A stretch of DNA of 64,000 nt from an uncultured Clostridium sp. (GTDB lineage: Bacteria; Bacillota; Clostridia; TANB77; CAG-508), in assembly GCA_900553945.1 (NCBI GenBank), contig USFR01000001.1:124001-188000 (forward strand), read 5' to 3'. Position numbers and translations under genes: made by a program. The notes beneath the pieces were generated by a model that made no database searches, had not been told where the DNA came from, and was given only the letters and a program-made list of their open reading frames with translations. Shown here piece after piece: positions 42,786-52,010 of this stretch; the first letter of the stretch is position 1; every line of letters starts with the position of its first letter.

Positions 42786-43628
42786 CTATAATCCCATCAT
42801 TTCTCTAACAATTCTATCTGACATTCTAATAGTTCCTACCAGAACTAACATATTAAATATTAGCTCTCCAACATATTTCCATACCATAGTAACTGTTGCA
42901 GCACCAGTATCAACACTCGGCGAGGTTGTTACAAATGCTGAAAAGATTACACAAGCTAAAACTATAATTGCACCTTCTAAACAAACTGCTATATAACTCT
43001 TTAAAAAGCTCTTTCCTATATTTTGTGTTCCTTCTCCTGCAAAAGATGATAATGGTATTGGAGCTATTGCTGTGTACATATATAATTTAAAAAATCTTCC
43101 ATATACTGTTAGAATTAAAATAAATGATAATACTGTTACAAAAAGTCCACCTAATAGTGTAACTGCCCATAAAGGAATACTCTCAAAAAATCCACATTTA
43201 TTGATTGCATCAATAATTGATTGTGGCAGAGTCATAGCACTTGCTTGAAATGAACTTTTCGCCATAATTGTTGTTACTATTCCCTGTATTATCTTAAATA
43301 CTGCTAACATTAGTTCTAATCCATAAGTAACAATTCCTTTTGCTATTGCAAATCTTAAAAATAGTTTTAATGCTTGTTCTGGTCTTTTTAGTTCTGAAAA
43401 ATTAGTACAAGTTCTTGCTACTCCAACAACAAAAAATAAAACAAGTAATGCTAAACCTATTGCTTGTAAAGCTCCATTTATATTTAAAATAATATTCCAT
43501 ATTGCTCCACCTTTGAAATCTGCTGGACTTTGTGTAACTAACATATAAATTTCTGATAATTTACCATTCCATGTATCTAATGCGTTCTGTAAATTTCCTA
43601 CAATCCAATTCACATCTAGCACCTCCAT
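42786..43628 (-). CDS. TrbL/VirB6-like polytopic channel protein
   Basis: A 280-residue membrane protein with about six membrane segments and the pattern of the TrbL/CD0411 family in Tn1549-like ICEs (ALQAIGLALLVLFFVVGVAR, TAIAPIPLSSFAGEGTQNIG). VirB6-type proteins form the inner-membrane part of the DNA export channel. It lies 12 bases before the 219-residue ORF. Confidence 0.82.
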   Translation of the reverse strand: MEVLDVNWIVGNLQNALDTWNGKLSEIYMLVTQSPADFKGGAIWNIILNINGALQAIGLALLVLFFVVGVARTCTNFSELKRPEQALKLFLRFAIAKGIVTYGLELMLAVFKIIQGIVTTIMAKSSFQASAMTLPQSIIDAINKCGFFESIPLWAVTLLGGLFVTVLSFILILTVYGRFFKLYMYTAIAPIPLSSFAGEGTQNIGKSFLKSYIAVCLEGAIIVLACVIFSAFVTTSPSVDTGAATVTMVWKYVGELIFNMLVLVGTIRMSDRIVREMMGL

Positions 43629-43643
43629 TCTAAATTTAATTTA

Positions 43644-43666
43644 TTAAGGCAGATAAACTGCCTTAA
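43644..43666 (-). terminator. Hairpin between maff2 and the trbL-like gene
   Basis: A nine-base stem ttaaggcag / ctgccttaa with a five-base loop and no good T run. It may stabilise or partly terminate the abundant Maff2 message. Confidence 0.45.
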
Positions 43667-43669
43667 TTT

Positions 43670-44008
43670 TTATCCACCTGTAATAATATTTAAAATTTCT
43701 TTTGCAAATGTAATTACCACTCCACCTGCTAAAGTCATTATTCCGTTTGCTCTTTGTGTTGGATCATGAGATTTTAAACTCATACCTACTTGAACAATTC
43801 CAAATCCTAATATAATCATTCCAACTGCTCTTATTAATCCAAATATAAAATTAGATAAATTATTAACAATAGCTATTGGGTCATCTGCTGCAAAAGAGTG
43901 AATTTGCTGTGCCACATTTAATGCAATAACATAACCTATAATTATTGCTCCTCTTTTTAATGTTTTCTTTAAAAATATTTTAAAAATTCCTTTTTTCTTA
44001 TTTTCCAT
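43670..44008 (-). CDS. Maff2-family membrane protein (VirB2-like)
   Basis: A 112-residue protein with two or three membrane segments and the Maff2 hallmark FGIVQVGMSLKSHDPTQRANG. Size, position between virD4 and the VirB6-like gene, and hydrophobicity match VirB2/pilin-like subunits of Gram-positive transfer systems. The gene is bracketed by two hairpins, unlike the rest of the operon, suggesting separate dosage control. Confidence 0.85.
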   Translation of the reverse strand: MENKKKGIFKIFLKKTLKRGAIIIGYVIALNVAQQIHSFAADDPIAIVNNLSNFIFGLIRAVGMIILGFGIVQVGMSLKSHDPTQRANGIMTLAGGVVITFAKEILNIITGG

Positions 44009-44042
44009 ATCAAAAATCCTCCTTAATTTTTATTTTTGGGTA

Positions 44043-44084
44043 CAAAAAAAGACCAAAGTATATTTGTTAGATATAACTTTGGTC
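44043..44084 (-). terminator. Intra-operon terminator between virD4 and maff2
   Basis: Nine-base perfect arms gaccaaagt / actttggtc followed on the minus strand by seven T. It begins three bases after the virD4 stop, so maff2 and the downstream transfer genes would need read-through or antitermination. Confidence 0.8.
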
Positions 44085-44086
44085 TT

Positions 44087-45917
44087 TTAGATACTATTAG
44101 CATTATTCGTATCTTCTTTGTACATATTTTCAATTTCTTCACTTGATAATAATTCAATATCAAGTTCATTTGTTTCTAAATCTATAATTTCTTTTGTATC
44201 AATTTCTATATCATCTAAATTAAATGATATTGTTCCTATTGAATTTTCTGTTCCTCCATGTAGATATGGTTTTATTTCTTTATTTCCAATAGGTGTATTT
44301 ATACTATTAAAATGTTCTTTTAGATTAAATTTAAAGTCTTTTACAGGTCTTTCCCCTCTAATAAATAGTAAAGCATAATTATTGTCTAGCATTCTTACCT
44401 CATCTGGTGTCAATAGTTCTCTACCTGCAATTTGGTCATTTGTAGAATAACTGCCATGTGAACCATAACTCCTACCATAAGTATTTGTATCTATTGTTTC
44501 TTTTCCTAATAACTCACTAACATACTTATGTGTGCTTTGTTCATTACCACCTAAATATAAAAACTCATCACAATTTCCAACTATACTTTCCCATTGCTTT
44601 TCAAATAGAGCTTTTAATTGTGCTAAATTTTGCAATATTATAGAAACAGATACCTCTCTTGACCTCATTACTGATAATATTTTATCAAAGTCATCTGGTA
44701 GGCTTACATTTGCAAATTCATCCATTACAAAGTGTACATGAACTGGTAAACTGCCACCATATTTATAATCTGCTAAATAAAATAATTGTTGAAAAAGTTG
44801 TGTATATAAAACACTAACTAAAAAATTAAATGATGTATCATTATCTGGAATAATTGCAAATAATGCAACTTTCTTTTCTCCTAAACTTGGTAAATCAAGT
44901 TCATCTGTTTGAGTTAGCCCAGCCATACTTTCTAAATTAAATTTTTCAAGTCTTGCAGCAAGAGTTACTTGTATTGATTTTAATGTTTTAGCTGAACCTG
45001 AATGATATGCTCTATAATATTTTAAAGCAATATGCTCTGGATTTCTTGTTTCTAATCTATTAAATAACATATCAAGAGGACTAACATATTCGTCATCATC
45101 TTCTTTAACATCTCCTGCTCGTAGTAATTCCATTACCATTACAAAGTTTTGTTCTTCTTCTGGTGCTTCATATTTCAAATAAAATATTAAAGCTAAAAGT
45201 AACATACTTGCAGCAGTATCCCAAAATGGGTCGTTTGTACTACTTCCTTTTGGTGTTGTTGATTTAAAAAGATTTGTTACTAATTTTTGAACATCATTAT
45301 CTGTTTTTATATATACAAACGGATTATAACAATGTGATTTTTCCATATTTATTAAGTCTAATACTTTGACTTCATATCCGTTCTTTTTCTAATAAATAAC
45401 CTGTATCTCTAACAATTTCTCCTTTTGGATCAAGTATAACATACGATGTTGCACATTGCATTACATTTGGCTTACAATAACTAAATGTCTTTCCTGCACC
45501 AGAACCACCAATAACTAATACATTAACATTTCTTCTATGCTTTCTTCCATTTAATCCAACAGAAACATTTTTAGTAAGCAACTTATTATAATTATTAGGT
45601 TGTTTGTATTTTTTATTTAATTCCTTTGCCTCGCCCCATTTGGCTGAACCATTTTCTTCTCTCCTCCTATAATTCTTTCTAGTTGATTCATATAATAAGA
45701 TTGAAAATATATAAATAATCAAAAAAATAAGAATAGTTCTAATGCTATTCTCTACGATAACTATTTTAAATGGCTGATTTAATGCAACACTACCATTTTT
45801 TATTATTTCTATAAGTCCACCTTTAGTATAAGGAGCTAAAAGGAGAGCAATCCAAATAATTGGAATAATTCCTATTACATACAACACTCTCATTATTCTT
45901 TTTTCATCTTGCTTCAT
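44087..45917 (-). pseudogene. virD4: VirD4 coupling protein, split by a frameshift
   Basis: Two frames together encode one type IV coupling protein. The first (45917-45372, 181 residues) has two membrane segments and Walker A IGGSGAGKTFSYCKP with DPKGEIVRDTGYLLEKE. The second begins in the neighbouring frame with GYEVKVLDLINMEKSHCYNP and continues to 44087 (VHFVMDEFANVSLPDDF Walker B, SIILQNLAQLKALF, YLGGNEQSTHKYVSELLGKE). The shift lies at 45375-45388; removing one base gives about 609 residues, a normal length. VirD4 brings the relaxase-DNA complex to the channel, so a true mutation would block transfer. Confidence 0.88.
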
Positions 45918-46119
45918 TGCTTGTAAATTTTCCCTTTGCAGTTCTATTTAAAGATAACATCTTCTTATTTACAGGGGCTTTTAATAATTTTGACATTAAC
46001 TTATCTATGATTTCTATATCAACATTTTCTTGTATTTTTATATTTCTAAATTCATTTAATGCATTTAATATTAGTCGATAATCATATTTATCTAAATTAA
46101 TTGTTCTCATTTCTTCCAT
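45904..46119 (-). CDS. Small hypothetical ICE protein (71 residues)
   Basis: A 71-residue, mostly helical protein that recurs at this place in Tn1549-like elements, by my recollection of their gene order. It has GGAGG eight bases before its ATG and overlaps virD4 by 14 bases. No domain is recognised; a link to VirD4 or PcfB function is suggested only by context. Confidence 0.55.
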   Translation of the reverse strand: MEEMRTINLDKYDYRLILNALNEFRNIKIQENVDIEIIDKLMSKLLKAPVNKKMLSLNRTAKGKFTSNEAR

Positions 46120-46132
46120 TTAACATTCCTCC

Positions 46133-46897
46133 TTATCTACTTGATTTCGCTTTTGCTTTTTTATTATTTTGAACAGGTGCTATATTTACTTTAACCTTTT
46201 CTTTAGATTTTTGTTCATCTAATCTCTTTGCTTCAACTTTAAGTTCTGCAAGTTCTTTCTTTACAGATGGTTTCTTTGCTCCTTTAGATACCCCTTCTTG
46301 CATTTTGGAAGTCGTTGAGGAAGGCTCTGACAGAGGGTCTTTTTCCGTCTTTGCCATATTGAAATTTACTTTTGAGGTTTCTTCTGTCTGCATAGGCTTT
46401 TTAGCAAGTAAATCTTCTAGTTGTTGTTCCTTTGATTTTTCTGGAATACTCTTTTCTCTTTTTTCTGCCTCTCTATCTTCAATAGATTTTGTAATAACAG
46501 TATCCATTTTCGCCGTATCTGTTGTTGTTAGTTTAAATCTTTCTACAATTCTATTTATTCTTGAAGCATCTTCATCTTTAACCATAACATCTACCATTCC
46601 ATCAATGTCTTTGTTATTTCTATTGATTAAAGCACAATATGAAATACCATAATTTTTTGCTTCTCTTGCAAATGTTTTTAAATCTTCTCTGCTTACAGTA
46701 AAAATTTTTAAAGGCTTTCCTGTTTTTAACATATTATTAAGTCTAATTTTTCCTTTTGTTTGTTTTTTATCTTTCATAATAGTATAAATCATTGCAGCAA
46801 CATTCTTTGCTCCACTACCAGTTAGTCTTGCTAAAATTTCAAATCCCTCTAAACTTAATCTTACTACTTGTTCTGATACATCTCCATTAACACTCAT
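46133..46897 (-). CDS. pcfB: PcfB-family (DUF3801) transfer protein
   Basis: A 254-residue protein: residues 1-135 are the DUF3801/PcfB domain (VRLSLEGFEILARLTGSGAK, KIFTVSREDLKTFAREAKNYGI), the rest is a charged low-complexity tail rich in K, E and S. In pCF10, PcfB-type proteins bind relaxosome components and the coupling protein. It lies directly downstream of the relaxase gene (seven bases), consistent with that. Confidence 0.85.
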   Translation of the reverse strand: MSVNGDVSEQVVRLSLEGFEILARLTGSGAKNVAAMIYTIMKDKKQTKGKIRLNNMLKTGKPLKIFTVSREDLKTFAREAKNYGISYCALINRNNKDIDGMVDVMVKDEDASRINRIVERFKLTTTDTAKMDTVITKSIEDREAEKREKSIPEKSKEQQLEDLLAKKPMQTEETSKVNFNMAKTEKDPLSEPSSTTSKMQEGVSKGAKKPSVKKELAELKVEAKRLDEQKSKEKVKVNIAPVQNNKKAKAKSSR

Positions 46898-46904
46898 ATA
46901 TCAT

Positions 46905-48287
46905 TTACTCCTTTCCTTTTTTTCTTTTCTCTTTTTTTCTCTCTTTTGTTTCTTTTTCCATTTCTTCTTGTGTATCTAATTCAGATAAATTATTATCTAT
47001 CTTCGGTACTCTTGTTTTAATATCTTCACATAATTCCACCCTCTTTCTTAATTTAACTAATTTATCATTTAAAGATGAAATCTGCTCTGCATATTCGTGC
47101 ATTTCATTTCCATCTTTTGATAACTTTCTTTTTGCCCAAAGTCTTTCTCTTTGGTCTAGTATTTCTTTTATCTTAAAATTCACATCATCTTGATAGTTAC
47201 TTAATTCTTCAAATGTTTTTATTTTATGTGTTGCTAAAAATCTTGCTTCTTCAGATAATTGTTCCATTCTTGAAACATCTGCTCTAATACTTGGTGGTAA
47301 TCTTTGTTGTGGTACATTATCTGGAAAAACTTTTAGTAAATAACAATAATGATAATATAAAGCAATAAATCCTTTCGCTTTGGCTCTTTTGTGCCTTTTA
47401 GCAAAAGGATAATTAACTTTTCTATAATTATAAACATTTTCTATAAACGGAACTCGAACAGCTTGTTCTTCTATTATTCTTCTTTTTATATTTTCTATTG
47501 AATAATTTTCTCCATATCTTCTTTCTATTCTAATATTTCTTTTATAAGGTTCTTTTCTTATACTAATTTTATTAGCTCTAAAAATAATTTCATAATCTAA
47601 TTTTTTCATTAAGTATAAAAAGTCATCATAAGAATATGCTTGTCTAATTGCTAAATCTAAATCTCGTTTTGCATTATTAGAATAGTTGTCAGTATATAAA
47701 GATTTCTTATAAAAATTATCATAATTCATTTTTTTCTTTGTTTCTTTTTCTTCTATTACACTTAATCCATATTCCTTACAAAGTTCATCTGAAATATGCC
47801 TCATTTTTGCATAATTAGTATGATTATCATAATATTTTAATCCATCTTCAAAAGAAACAGAATTAAGCACTATATGATTATGTATATGATTAGTATTAAG
47901 ATGAGTTGTAACTACTACTTGAAATCTATCTCCCCACATTTCATTTGCAAGTTGCACACCAATTTGATGTGCTAATTCTGGAGTAACCTCTCCCTCTGCA
48001 AAAGATTGATATGCGTGAAATGCTAAAATTTTATCTTTTTTATTATAATATCTTTTCGTATCCTGCATTTCTTCATAAGCTGAATCCGAATCACAATTTA
48101 TTCCTGTAACAAAATATTCTTTTTCTGTTTTATCAGAATTTCTTGCATAATCAATTACATTTTGCAAGTCATCTACTAACATTTCATAATTCTGATTAAA
48201 TTCAATTTTTGTTTTATTTACATCTTTAGCATAACCTATAACATGATCCATTCTTTTAACAACTTTCCATATTTTTGTTACTGCCAA
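46905..48287 (-). CDS. mobA: MOB-P type relaxase
   Basis: A 460-residue relaxase that nicks oriT and leads the strand into the recipient. The three-histidine motif HLNTNHIHNHIVLNS is near residue 132; the catalytic Tyr candidate is in the N-terminal 30 residues (MDHVIGYAKDV) and the motif FHAYQSF near residue 95 fits motif II. The C-terminal third is a coiled, basic helix region. It is encoded 11 bases after mobC, with the probable oriT just upstream. Confidence 0.92.
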   Translation of the reverse strand: MAVTKIWKVVKRMDHVIGYAKDVNKTKIEFNQNYEMLVDDLQNVIDYARNSDKTEKEYFVTGINCDSDSAYEEMQDTKRYYNKKDKILAFHAYQSFAEGEVTPELAHQIGVQLANEMWGDRFQVVVTTHLNTNHIHNHIVLNSVSFEDGLKYYDNHTNYAKMRHISDELCKEYGLSVIEEKETKKKMNYDNFYKKSLYTDNYSNNAKRDLDLAIRQAYSYDDFLYLMKKLDYEIIFRANKISIRKEPYKRNIRIERRYGENYSIENIKRRIIEEQAVRVPFIENVYNYRKVNYPFAKRHKRAKAKGFIALYYHYCYLLKVFPDNVPQQRLPPSIRADVSRMEQLSEEARFLATHKIKTFEELSNYQDDVNFKIKEILDQRERLWAKRKLSKDGNEMHEYAEQISSLNDKLVKLRKRVELCEDIKTRVPKIDNNLSELDTQEEMEKETKERKKEKRKKGKE

Positions 48288-48298
48288 ATTACCACCTC

Positions 48299-48610
48299 CT
48301 ATAAAAACTTATCTTTTACTTCTTCTGCAAATTTGTGCCAAATATCTGCTTCACTCTTATAATAATCTTTATCTATTTTATCTGTTTGATTTGCTTTCTT
48401 TGCTATTTGATTAAGATTAACTCCTATTTTAGAAAGCTGTTTCATTATCACATAAAATTCTTTGCCAGGCTTTTCTTTTATTTGTTCATTCATTAACAAT
48501 CTTCTAAAATATTCTCCATAAGAAAGATTACATCTTTGGCAATCTTCAATTAGTTTTTCATTCTCAATTTCATTAAGCATTATATCTTTTCTTATATATC
48601 TTTTTCTCAA
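48299..48610 (-). CDS. mobC: MobC-family relaxosome protein
   Basis: A 103-residue protein with an N-terminal ribbon-helix-helix-like part (RYIRKDIMLNEIENEKLIED) and the MobC hallmark ELSKIGVNLNQIAK (here QLSKIGVNLNQIAKKAN). It binds near oriT and assists nicking. The most likely start is TTG at 48610, six bases after AGGAGGGAG; the ATG at 48634 has no ribosome-binding site. Confidence 0.85.
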   Translation of the reverse strand: MRKRYIRKDIMLNEIENEKLIEDCQRCNLSYGEYFRRLLMNEQIKEKPGKEFYVIMKQLSKIGVNLNQIAKKANQTDKIDKDYYKSEADIWHKFAEEVKDKFL

Positions 48611-48639
48611 ATCGCTCCCTCCTGTTTTACTCATTTAAA

Positions 48640-48720
48640 AATGGGGATTGGGGTAACCCCATAGAATAGAATTTTGAAACACGATATTTTCGTGTGAACA
48701 AATTCAGTGCTTGCTAGGAC
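48640..48720. other. Probable origin of transfer (oriT)
   Basis: A non-coding stretch just upstream of mobC-mobA with two close dyads: gggg-taa-cccc (48650-48660) and acacga-tattt-tcgtgt (48679-48695), joined by an AT-rich segment. Dyads next to a nic region in front of mobC/mobA are the usual MOB-P oriT layout. The nic site is not identified. Confidence 0.55.
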
Positions 48721-48752
48721 AAGAAATCCTTTTTTTACATTTTTAAATGTAC

Positions 48753-49739
48753 CTATATTGGTACTCTATTTTGCTCTTTTTTCATTTTATATCTGTCAAT
48801 TTCTTGCCTATTTTTTAACCCTATGCTGTAACATAAGTAATCATTTATGTCTTTACCATAAGGAGCAGGAATATCATAAACATTGTACTTATCAAGTGCA
48901 TATATCATTGCTTTTGTTGCATTTCTTCCTGCTATATCATTATCAAAATGTAATACAATATCTTTTATATTTGTGTTTTTATTTAAAAAGTTTTGTACTG
49001 CTATTGGTACTTTACTTTGTTCTATATTAGAACTTGGTTGATACACTCCTGCAAGTGATAAAAGATTTTGATTTGTATAATCATATCCCTTATTTTTTAA
49101 TAATGTTGCATAAGATAATAAATCTATACTGCTTTCAAATATATGTAATGAATTACATTCTTCTGCTCCTAACATTCTAAAAGAATACTCTTTTGAACTC
49201 CCCTTTGCATCTCTCATTATTCTTTTTTCATTTGTACTTCTGCACCCTGCATATTTGATATTGTTATCATTATCGTACCCTAAAAATACTGCATTATTGG
49301 TTTTATTTTCTTGATAAATAATCTTTTTATTTATGCAATCATTTATTATTTCTTCATCAATTCCTCTGTTTTTTAGATACTCTATAACTTGTTTATTGGT
49401 ACTCGCTTTTTCTGGAATTACTATTGTTTTAGGTGCGTTTTCATTACTATATTGAGGTCTAATATATGTATCTATATTTCTATTTAATACACTTGAAACT
49501 GCCTCTTGTAATGTCATATTTTCTACTTTAATAAGATAATCAACTGTTGACTTTCCTGCTTGATGTGTTGAAAATCTATGCCATAATCCATTACTTATAA
49601 TGACACTATCATGACTTTTTAGAGAATATGTATTAGTACCTTTTCTTACAAGTTCTGATGGATTATTATTCATAAAATAAGTTAGTAAATCAATTTCTTT
49701 TGCTTGTTTTACTACATCTTTTGGTACAAATTTAGACAT
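48753..49739 (-). CDS. Toprim-domain protein (DUF3991, primase-like)
   Basis: A 328-residue protein: N-terminal DUF3991-like part (TYSLKSHDSVIISNGLWHRF), then a Toprim fold with the first acidic motif in LHIFESSIDLLSYATL and the DxD-like pair in VLHFDNDIAGRNATKAM, ending with PYGKDINDYL. These resemble zinc-less DnaG-like primases and may prime the transferred strand in the recipient. The start at 49739 has GGAGG eight bases upstream. Confidence 0.85.
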   Translation of the reverse strand: MSKFVPKDVVKQAKEIDLLTYFMNNNPSELVRKGTNTYSLKSHDSVIISNGLWHRFSTHQAGKSTVDYLIKVENMTLQEAVSSVLNRNIDTYIRPQYSNENAPKTIVIPEKASTNKQVIEYLKNRGIDEEIINDCINKKIIYQENKTNNAVFLGYDNDNNIKYAGCRSTNEKRIMRDAKGSSKEYSFRMLGAEECNSLHIFESSIDLLSYATLLKNKGYDYTNQNLLSLAGVYQPSSNIEQSKVPIAVQNFLNKNTNIKDIVLHFDNDIAGRNATKAMIYALDKYNVYDIPAPYGKDINDYLCYSIGLKNRQEIDRYKMKKEQNRVPI

Positions 49740-49759
49740 GTTTTGCACCTCCTTTTTCT

Positions 49760-50104
49760 TTATCTTGCATCTTTATTTCGTTCTTTTTTGACCTCATTAT
49801 CTCTAATAAGATCTATCGTATCATCTATTGAAAATTCTAAAGCCTCTCTTAAGCTACCATCATTAGATAGCCAATCATCATAGCATTCTTGTAATATATG
49901 TTCCCTTTTAAGTAATGTTTTAAGTTCGAATTTTGAATAATCTTTATCGTATGCTAAATAATCTTGTATCGTTTGCATACATGTTATTTTATAACTATTG
50001 TCTATTATTTGTTCTGCAGGTAGTCCCTTTAAACTATCTTTAAAATCTGTTAATTCCCTTTCTAATTTTTCAATTAACTTATTTTTTAATTCTTCATTTT
50101 CCAT
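49760..50104 (-). CDS. DUF3848-family protein
   Basis: A 114-residue protein of the DUF3848 group, common in Tn1549-like elements: EELKNKLIEKLERELTDFKD, LPAEQIIDNSYKITCMQTI and a conserved ECYDDWLSNDG. Function unknown. It lies 20 bases before the Toprim gene, in the operon. Confidence 0.7.
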   Translation of the reverse strand: MENEELKNKLIEKLERELTDFKDSLKGLPAEQIIDNSYKITCMQTIQDYLAYDKDYSKFELKTLLKREHILQECYDDWLSNDGSLREALEFSIDDTIDLIRDNEVKKERNKDAR

Positions 50105-50178
50105 AATTTATCACACTCTCTTTCTTTTCTATTGCATAATAAAAAGGACAGATTTTTTAAATTATCCGTCCCTTTAAA

Positions 50179-50511
50179 CTAGTTTAATTTTAACATTCCC
50201 ATATTATTTAAATAGATTAATGCTTCTTTAAAACCTAATTTAAAACTTTCTTTTAACTCAATAACATCAAGTTCAGTTTCATAATCAAGTACATTAAGTA
50301 TTGCATATTGTTCATCATCTCTTAAATCTATTGGTTCTTTTTCTTCTAAAAATGTTCTTACATTTGGGTATTTATACTTTAGTTCTGATATCTTTTTATT
50401 TAATGTTTGATAGTCTTCTCTATCTTTTAATGCTTGTGCTTTATGAACTTCTAAATACTCTAAAAAACCTTCTTCATAATTATCAAAAAAATTACCTGCG
50501 ATTTCTTCCAT
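50179..50511 (-). CDS. Small hypothetical ICE protein, DUF6809-like
   Basis: A 110-residue acidic helical protein: EEIAGNFFDNYEEGFLEYLE, then ELDVIELKESFKLGFKEALI at the C-terminus. The C-terminal ELKESFKLGF pattern recalls DUF6809/DUF6664-type small proteins of Clostridia mobile elements. Function unknown. The start follows an AGGAG in the four-base gap after the preceding gene. Confidence 0.5.
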   Translation of the reverse strand: MEEIAGNFFDNYEEGFLEYLEVHKAQALKDREDYQTLNKKISELKYKYPNVRTFLEEKEPIDLRDDEQYAILNVLDYETELDVIELKESFKLGFKEALIYLNNMGMLKLN

Positions 50512-50515
50512 ACCT

Positions 50516-50821
50516 TTATTCTCCTATTTCCATCAATATTTTTTTACTATCAACTATTCCTAATTTGTAATAATGTTTACAAAGTAAGTCAGTTTCATTA
50601 CCAATGGCAAGTTCAAATTTATTTAATTTATCAATTATTTGGTTTAACTTTTCTTCATCTTTAACTACTTTTTTAATCAAATAAATTAATTCTTCTTCTA
50701 CTTTTAATGACTCTGTAAATTTACCATCAAGATTCTTTTTCTTTAATAGCATTGTTTCAAAATCATCACTTATTGAATCATATAGTTGATCTAAAATAGA
50801 TCTATTAAATAATTCTTCCAT
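50516..50821 (-). CDS. Small hypothetical ICE protein, DUF6809-like
   Basis: A 101-residue helical protein of the same general kind as its neighbour (MEELFNRSILDQLYDSISDD; LCKHYYKLGIVDSKKILMEI). The ATG at 50821 is nine bases after GGAGG; a TTG at 50839 would place that site inside the gene. It is the first gene after cargo block 2 in the transcription direction. Confidence 0.5.
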   Translation of the reverse strand: MEELFNRSILDQLYDSISDDFETMLLKKKNLDGKFTESLKVEEELIYLIKKVVKDEEKLNQIIDKLNKFELAIGNETDLLCKHYYKLGIVDSKKILMEIGE

Positions 50822-50903
50822 TTCCTTATCCCTCCTCAAATTTATTCTAATATAATCTTTTGAATTTGAGAAATGTGCAAATTATTTAATTATAAATTTG
50901 ACA

Positions 50904-50936
50904 GAAAAAAAGAGCAATATTTTAAATATCACTCTT
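50904..50936 (-). terminator. Terminator closing cargo block 2
   Basis: A hairpin aagag(c)aatat / atat(ca)ctctt followed on the minus strand by seven T, 32 bases after the stop of the membrane-protein gene. Confidence 0.75.
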
Positions 50937-50949
50937 AAAACTACTCTAT

Positions 50950-50961
50950 AACTTGTAAGTT
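50950..50961. repeat. Cargo-flanking dyad element, B form with compensatory change
   Basis: aacttgtaagtt: same layout as aaattgtaattt but with matching changes in both arms, six bases after the stop of the gene at 50968, followed by tgtcgctc. Confidence 0.5.
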
Positions 50962-50967
50962 GTCGCT

Positions 50968-51504
50968 CTAATCATTTTTTATTTTCTTATTTTCAAATGC
51001 TAACAGTATACTAAATATTATTTCTATTACTATCATCATTGTTGCAAGAATATAATTTGCAAAGTTTAAACCAACTATTAGAGATAATATTGGAATAATT
51101 ATTGACAATACCATATATGTTTTTGAATTATATAACCAACTATATGGTAATAGATGTGCTCCAAATATCATAGCAATAACCATTAGCATTTTATCTGGCA
51201 TTGTAGGATAAATCCACATTGCTATTAAAAGATATATCATTTGATTTACAGAGAATAATATTCCTAACTTATTTAATGGATTACTTTTATCTTGAAATTG
51301 TATCTTTAATATTTTAGATATTAAAAATGATATTGGTAATAAAGGTGCAGTACAACAAAATGTTAATAGATTTTTTGTTAATATAGGTAAATTGGTTATT
51401 TGTACTATTAAAACCATAGACCATATTATTATTGACGCAATAATAAAGTGAATGCCTTTCTTTTGCTTTTTACTACAATCTTTTTTTAATTCTTCTAAAC
51501 TCAT
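50968..51504 (-). CDS. Polytopic membrane protein, DUF7010-like
   Basis: A 178-residue protein with five or six membrane segments and short basic ends. The pattern (LNKLGILFSVNQMIYLLIAM, GAHLLPYSWLYNSKTYMVLS) recalls DUF7010-type proteins, whose function is unknown. It lies in a two-gene insert of the transfer operon, bracketed by dyad elements, with its own terminator. Confidence 0.6.
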   Translation of the reverse strand: MSLEELKKDCSKKQKKGIHFIIASIIIWSMVLIVQITNLPILTKNLLTFCCTAPLLPISFLISKILKIQFQDKSNPLNKLGILFSVNQMIYLLIAMWIYPTMPDKMLMVIAMIFGAHLLPYSWLYNSKTYMVLSIIIPILSLIVGLNFANYILATMMIVIEIIFSILLAFENKKIKND

Positions 51505-51519
51505 TCTTACTTCTCCTCT

Positions 51520-51560
51520 AAAAATTACTATTTATCTAACAAATCACTAAATTGTAATTT
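51520..51560. repeat. Cargo-flanking dyad pair inside block 2
   Basis: A form aaaaattactattt (51520-51533), 15 bases before the downstream start, and B form aaattgtaattt (51549-51560), four bases after the upstream stop. Same arrangement as the pair at 35047-35083. Confidence 0.6.
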
Positions 51561-51564
51561 TTCT

Positions 51565-51981
51565 CTATCTTTCATCATCTAAAATTTGTATTTTAACAAC
51601 TTCTGTTAATGGAGTAGGACTAATAGATGTAAGCATTTCGTCAGTAAAAGTAATTGCAATATTGTTTCCCACTTTGAAATCTGAAACTTTAATCTTTTCG
51701 CCTCTCCAAGTCATATCCATACTATTATCTACTTTAAAAGTGAAATTTCCTCTATAATTTATGTCGTTTATTTCTAGTCCTTTTACATTAATGTGGAAGC
51801 TACCATCATTGTATTGCTTTATACTTTCAATATTTGCATAAAATGTTTGCCCAACTACTTTCCTAATTGCTAAATCATTCTTTGGAGCATTTTGTTGCCC
51901 TATAAATAAACCAACTACAAAACTTACTCCTATAATTACTATCATTCCTATTACAATAAAGACTTTTTGTTTACTACTCAT
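51565..51981 (-). CDS. Single-pass secreted-domain protein (138 residues)
   Basis: A 138-residue protein with one N-terminal membrane segment (residues 8-27, IVIGMIVIIGVSFVVGLFIG) and an external beta-rich domain (VVGQTFYANIESIKQYNDGS, GNNIAITFTDEML). It looks like an OB-fold or DUF3221-type small anchored protein, but the family is not certain. It is the first gene of cargo block 2. Confidence 0.55.
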   Translation of the reverse strand: MSSKQKVFIVIGMIVIIGVSFVVGLFIGQQNAPKNDLAIRKVVGQTFYANIESIKQYNDGSFHINVKGLEINDINYRGNFTFKVDNSMDMTWRGEKIKVSDFKVGNNIAITFTDEMLTSISPTPLTEVVKIQILDDER

Positions 51982-52010
51982 AAATATTCCTCTCTTTCTA
52001 ATTTATAAAT

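Noticed and set aside
46305..46652. Plus-strand 115-codon ORF
   Set aside because: Antisense to pcfB, Ser/Ile/Val-rich, no ribosome-binding site.
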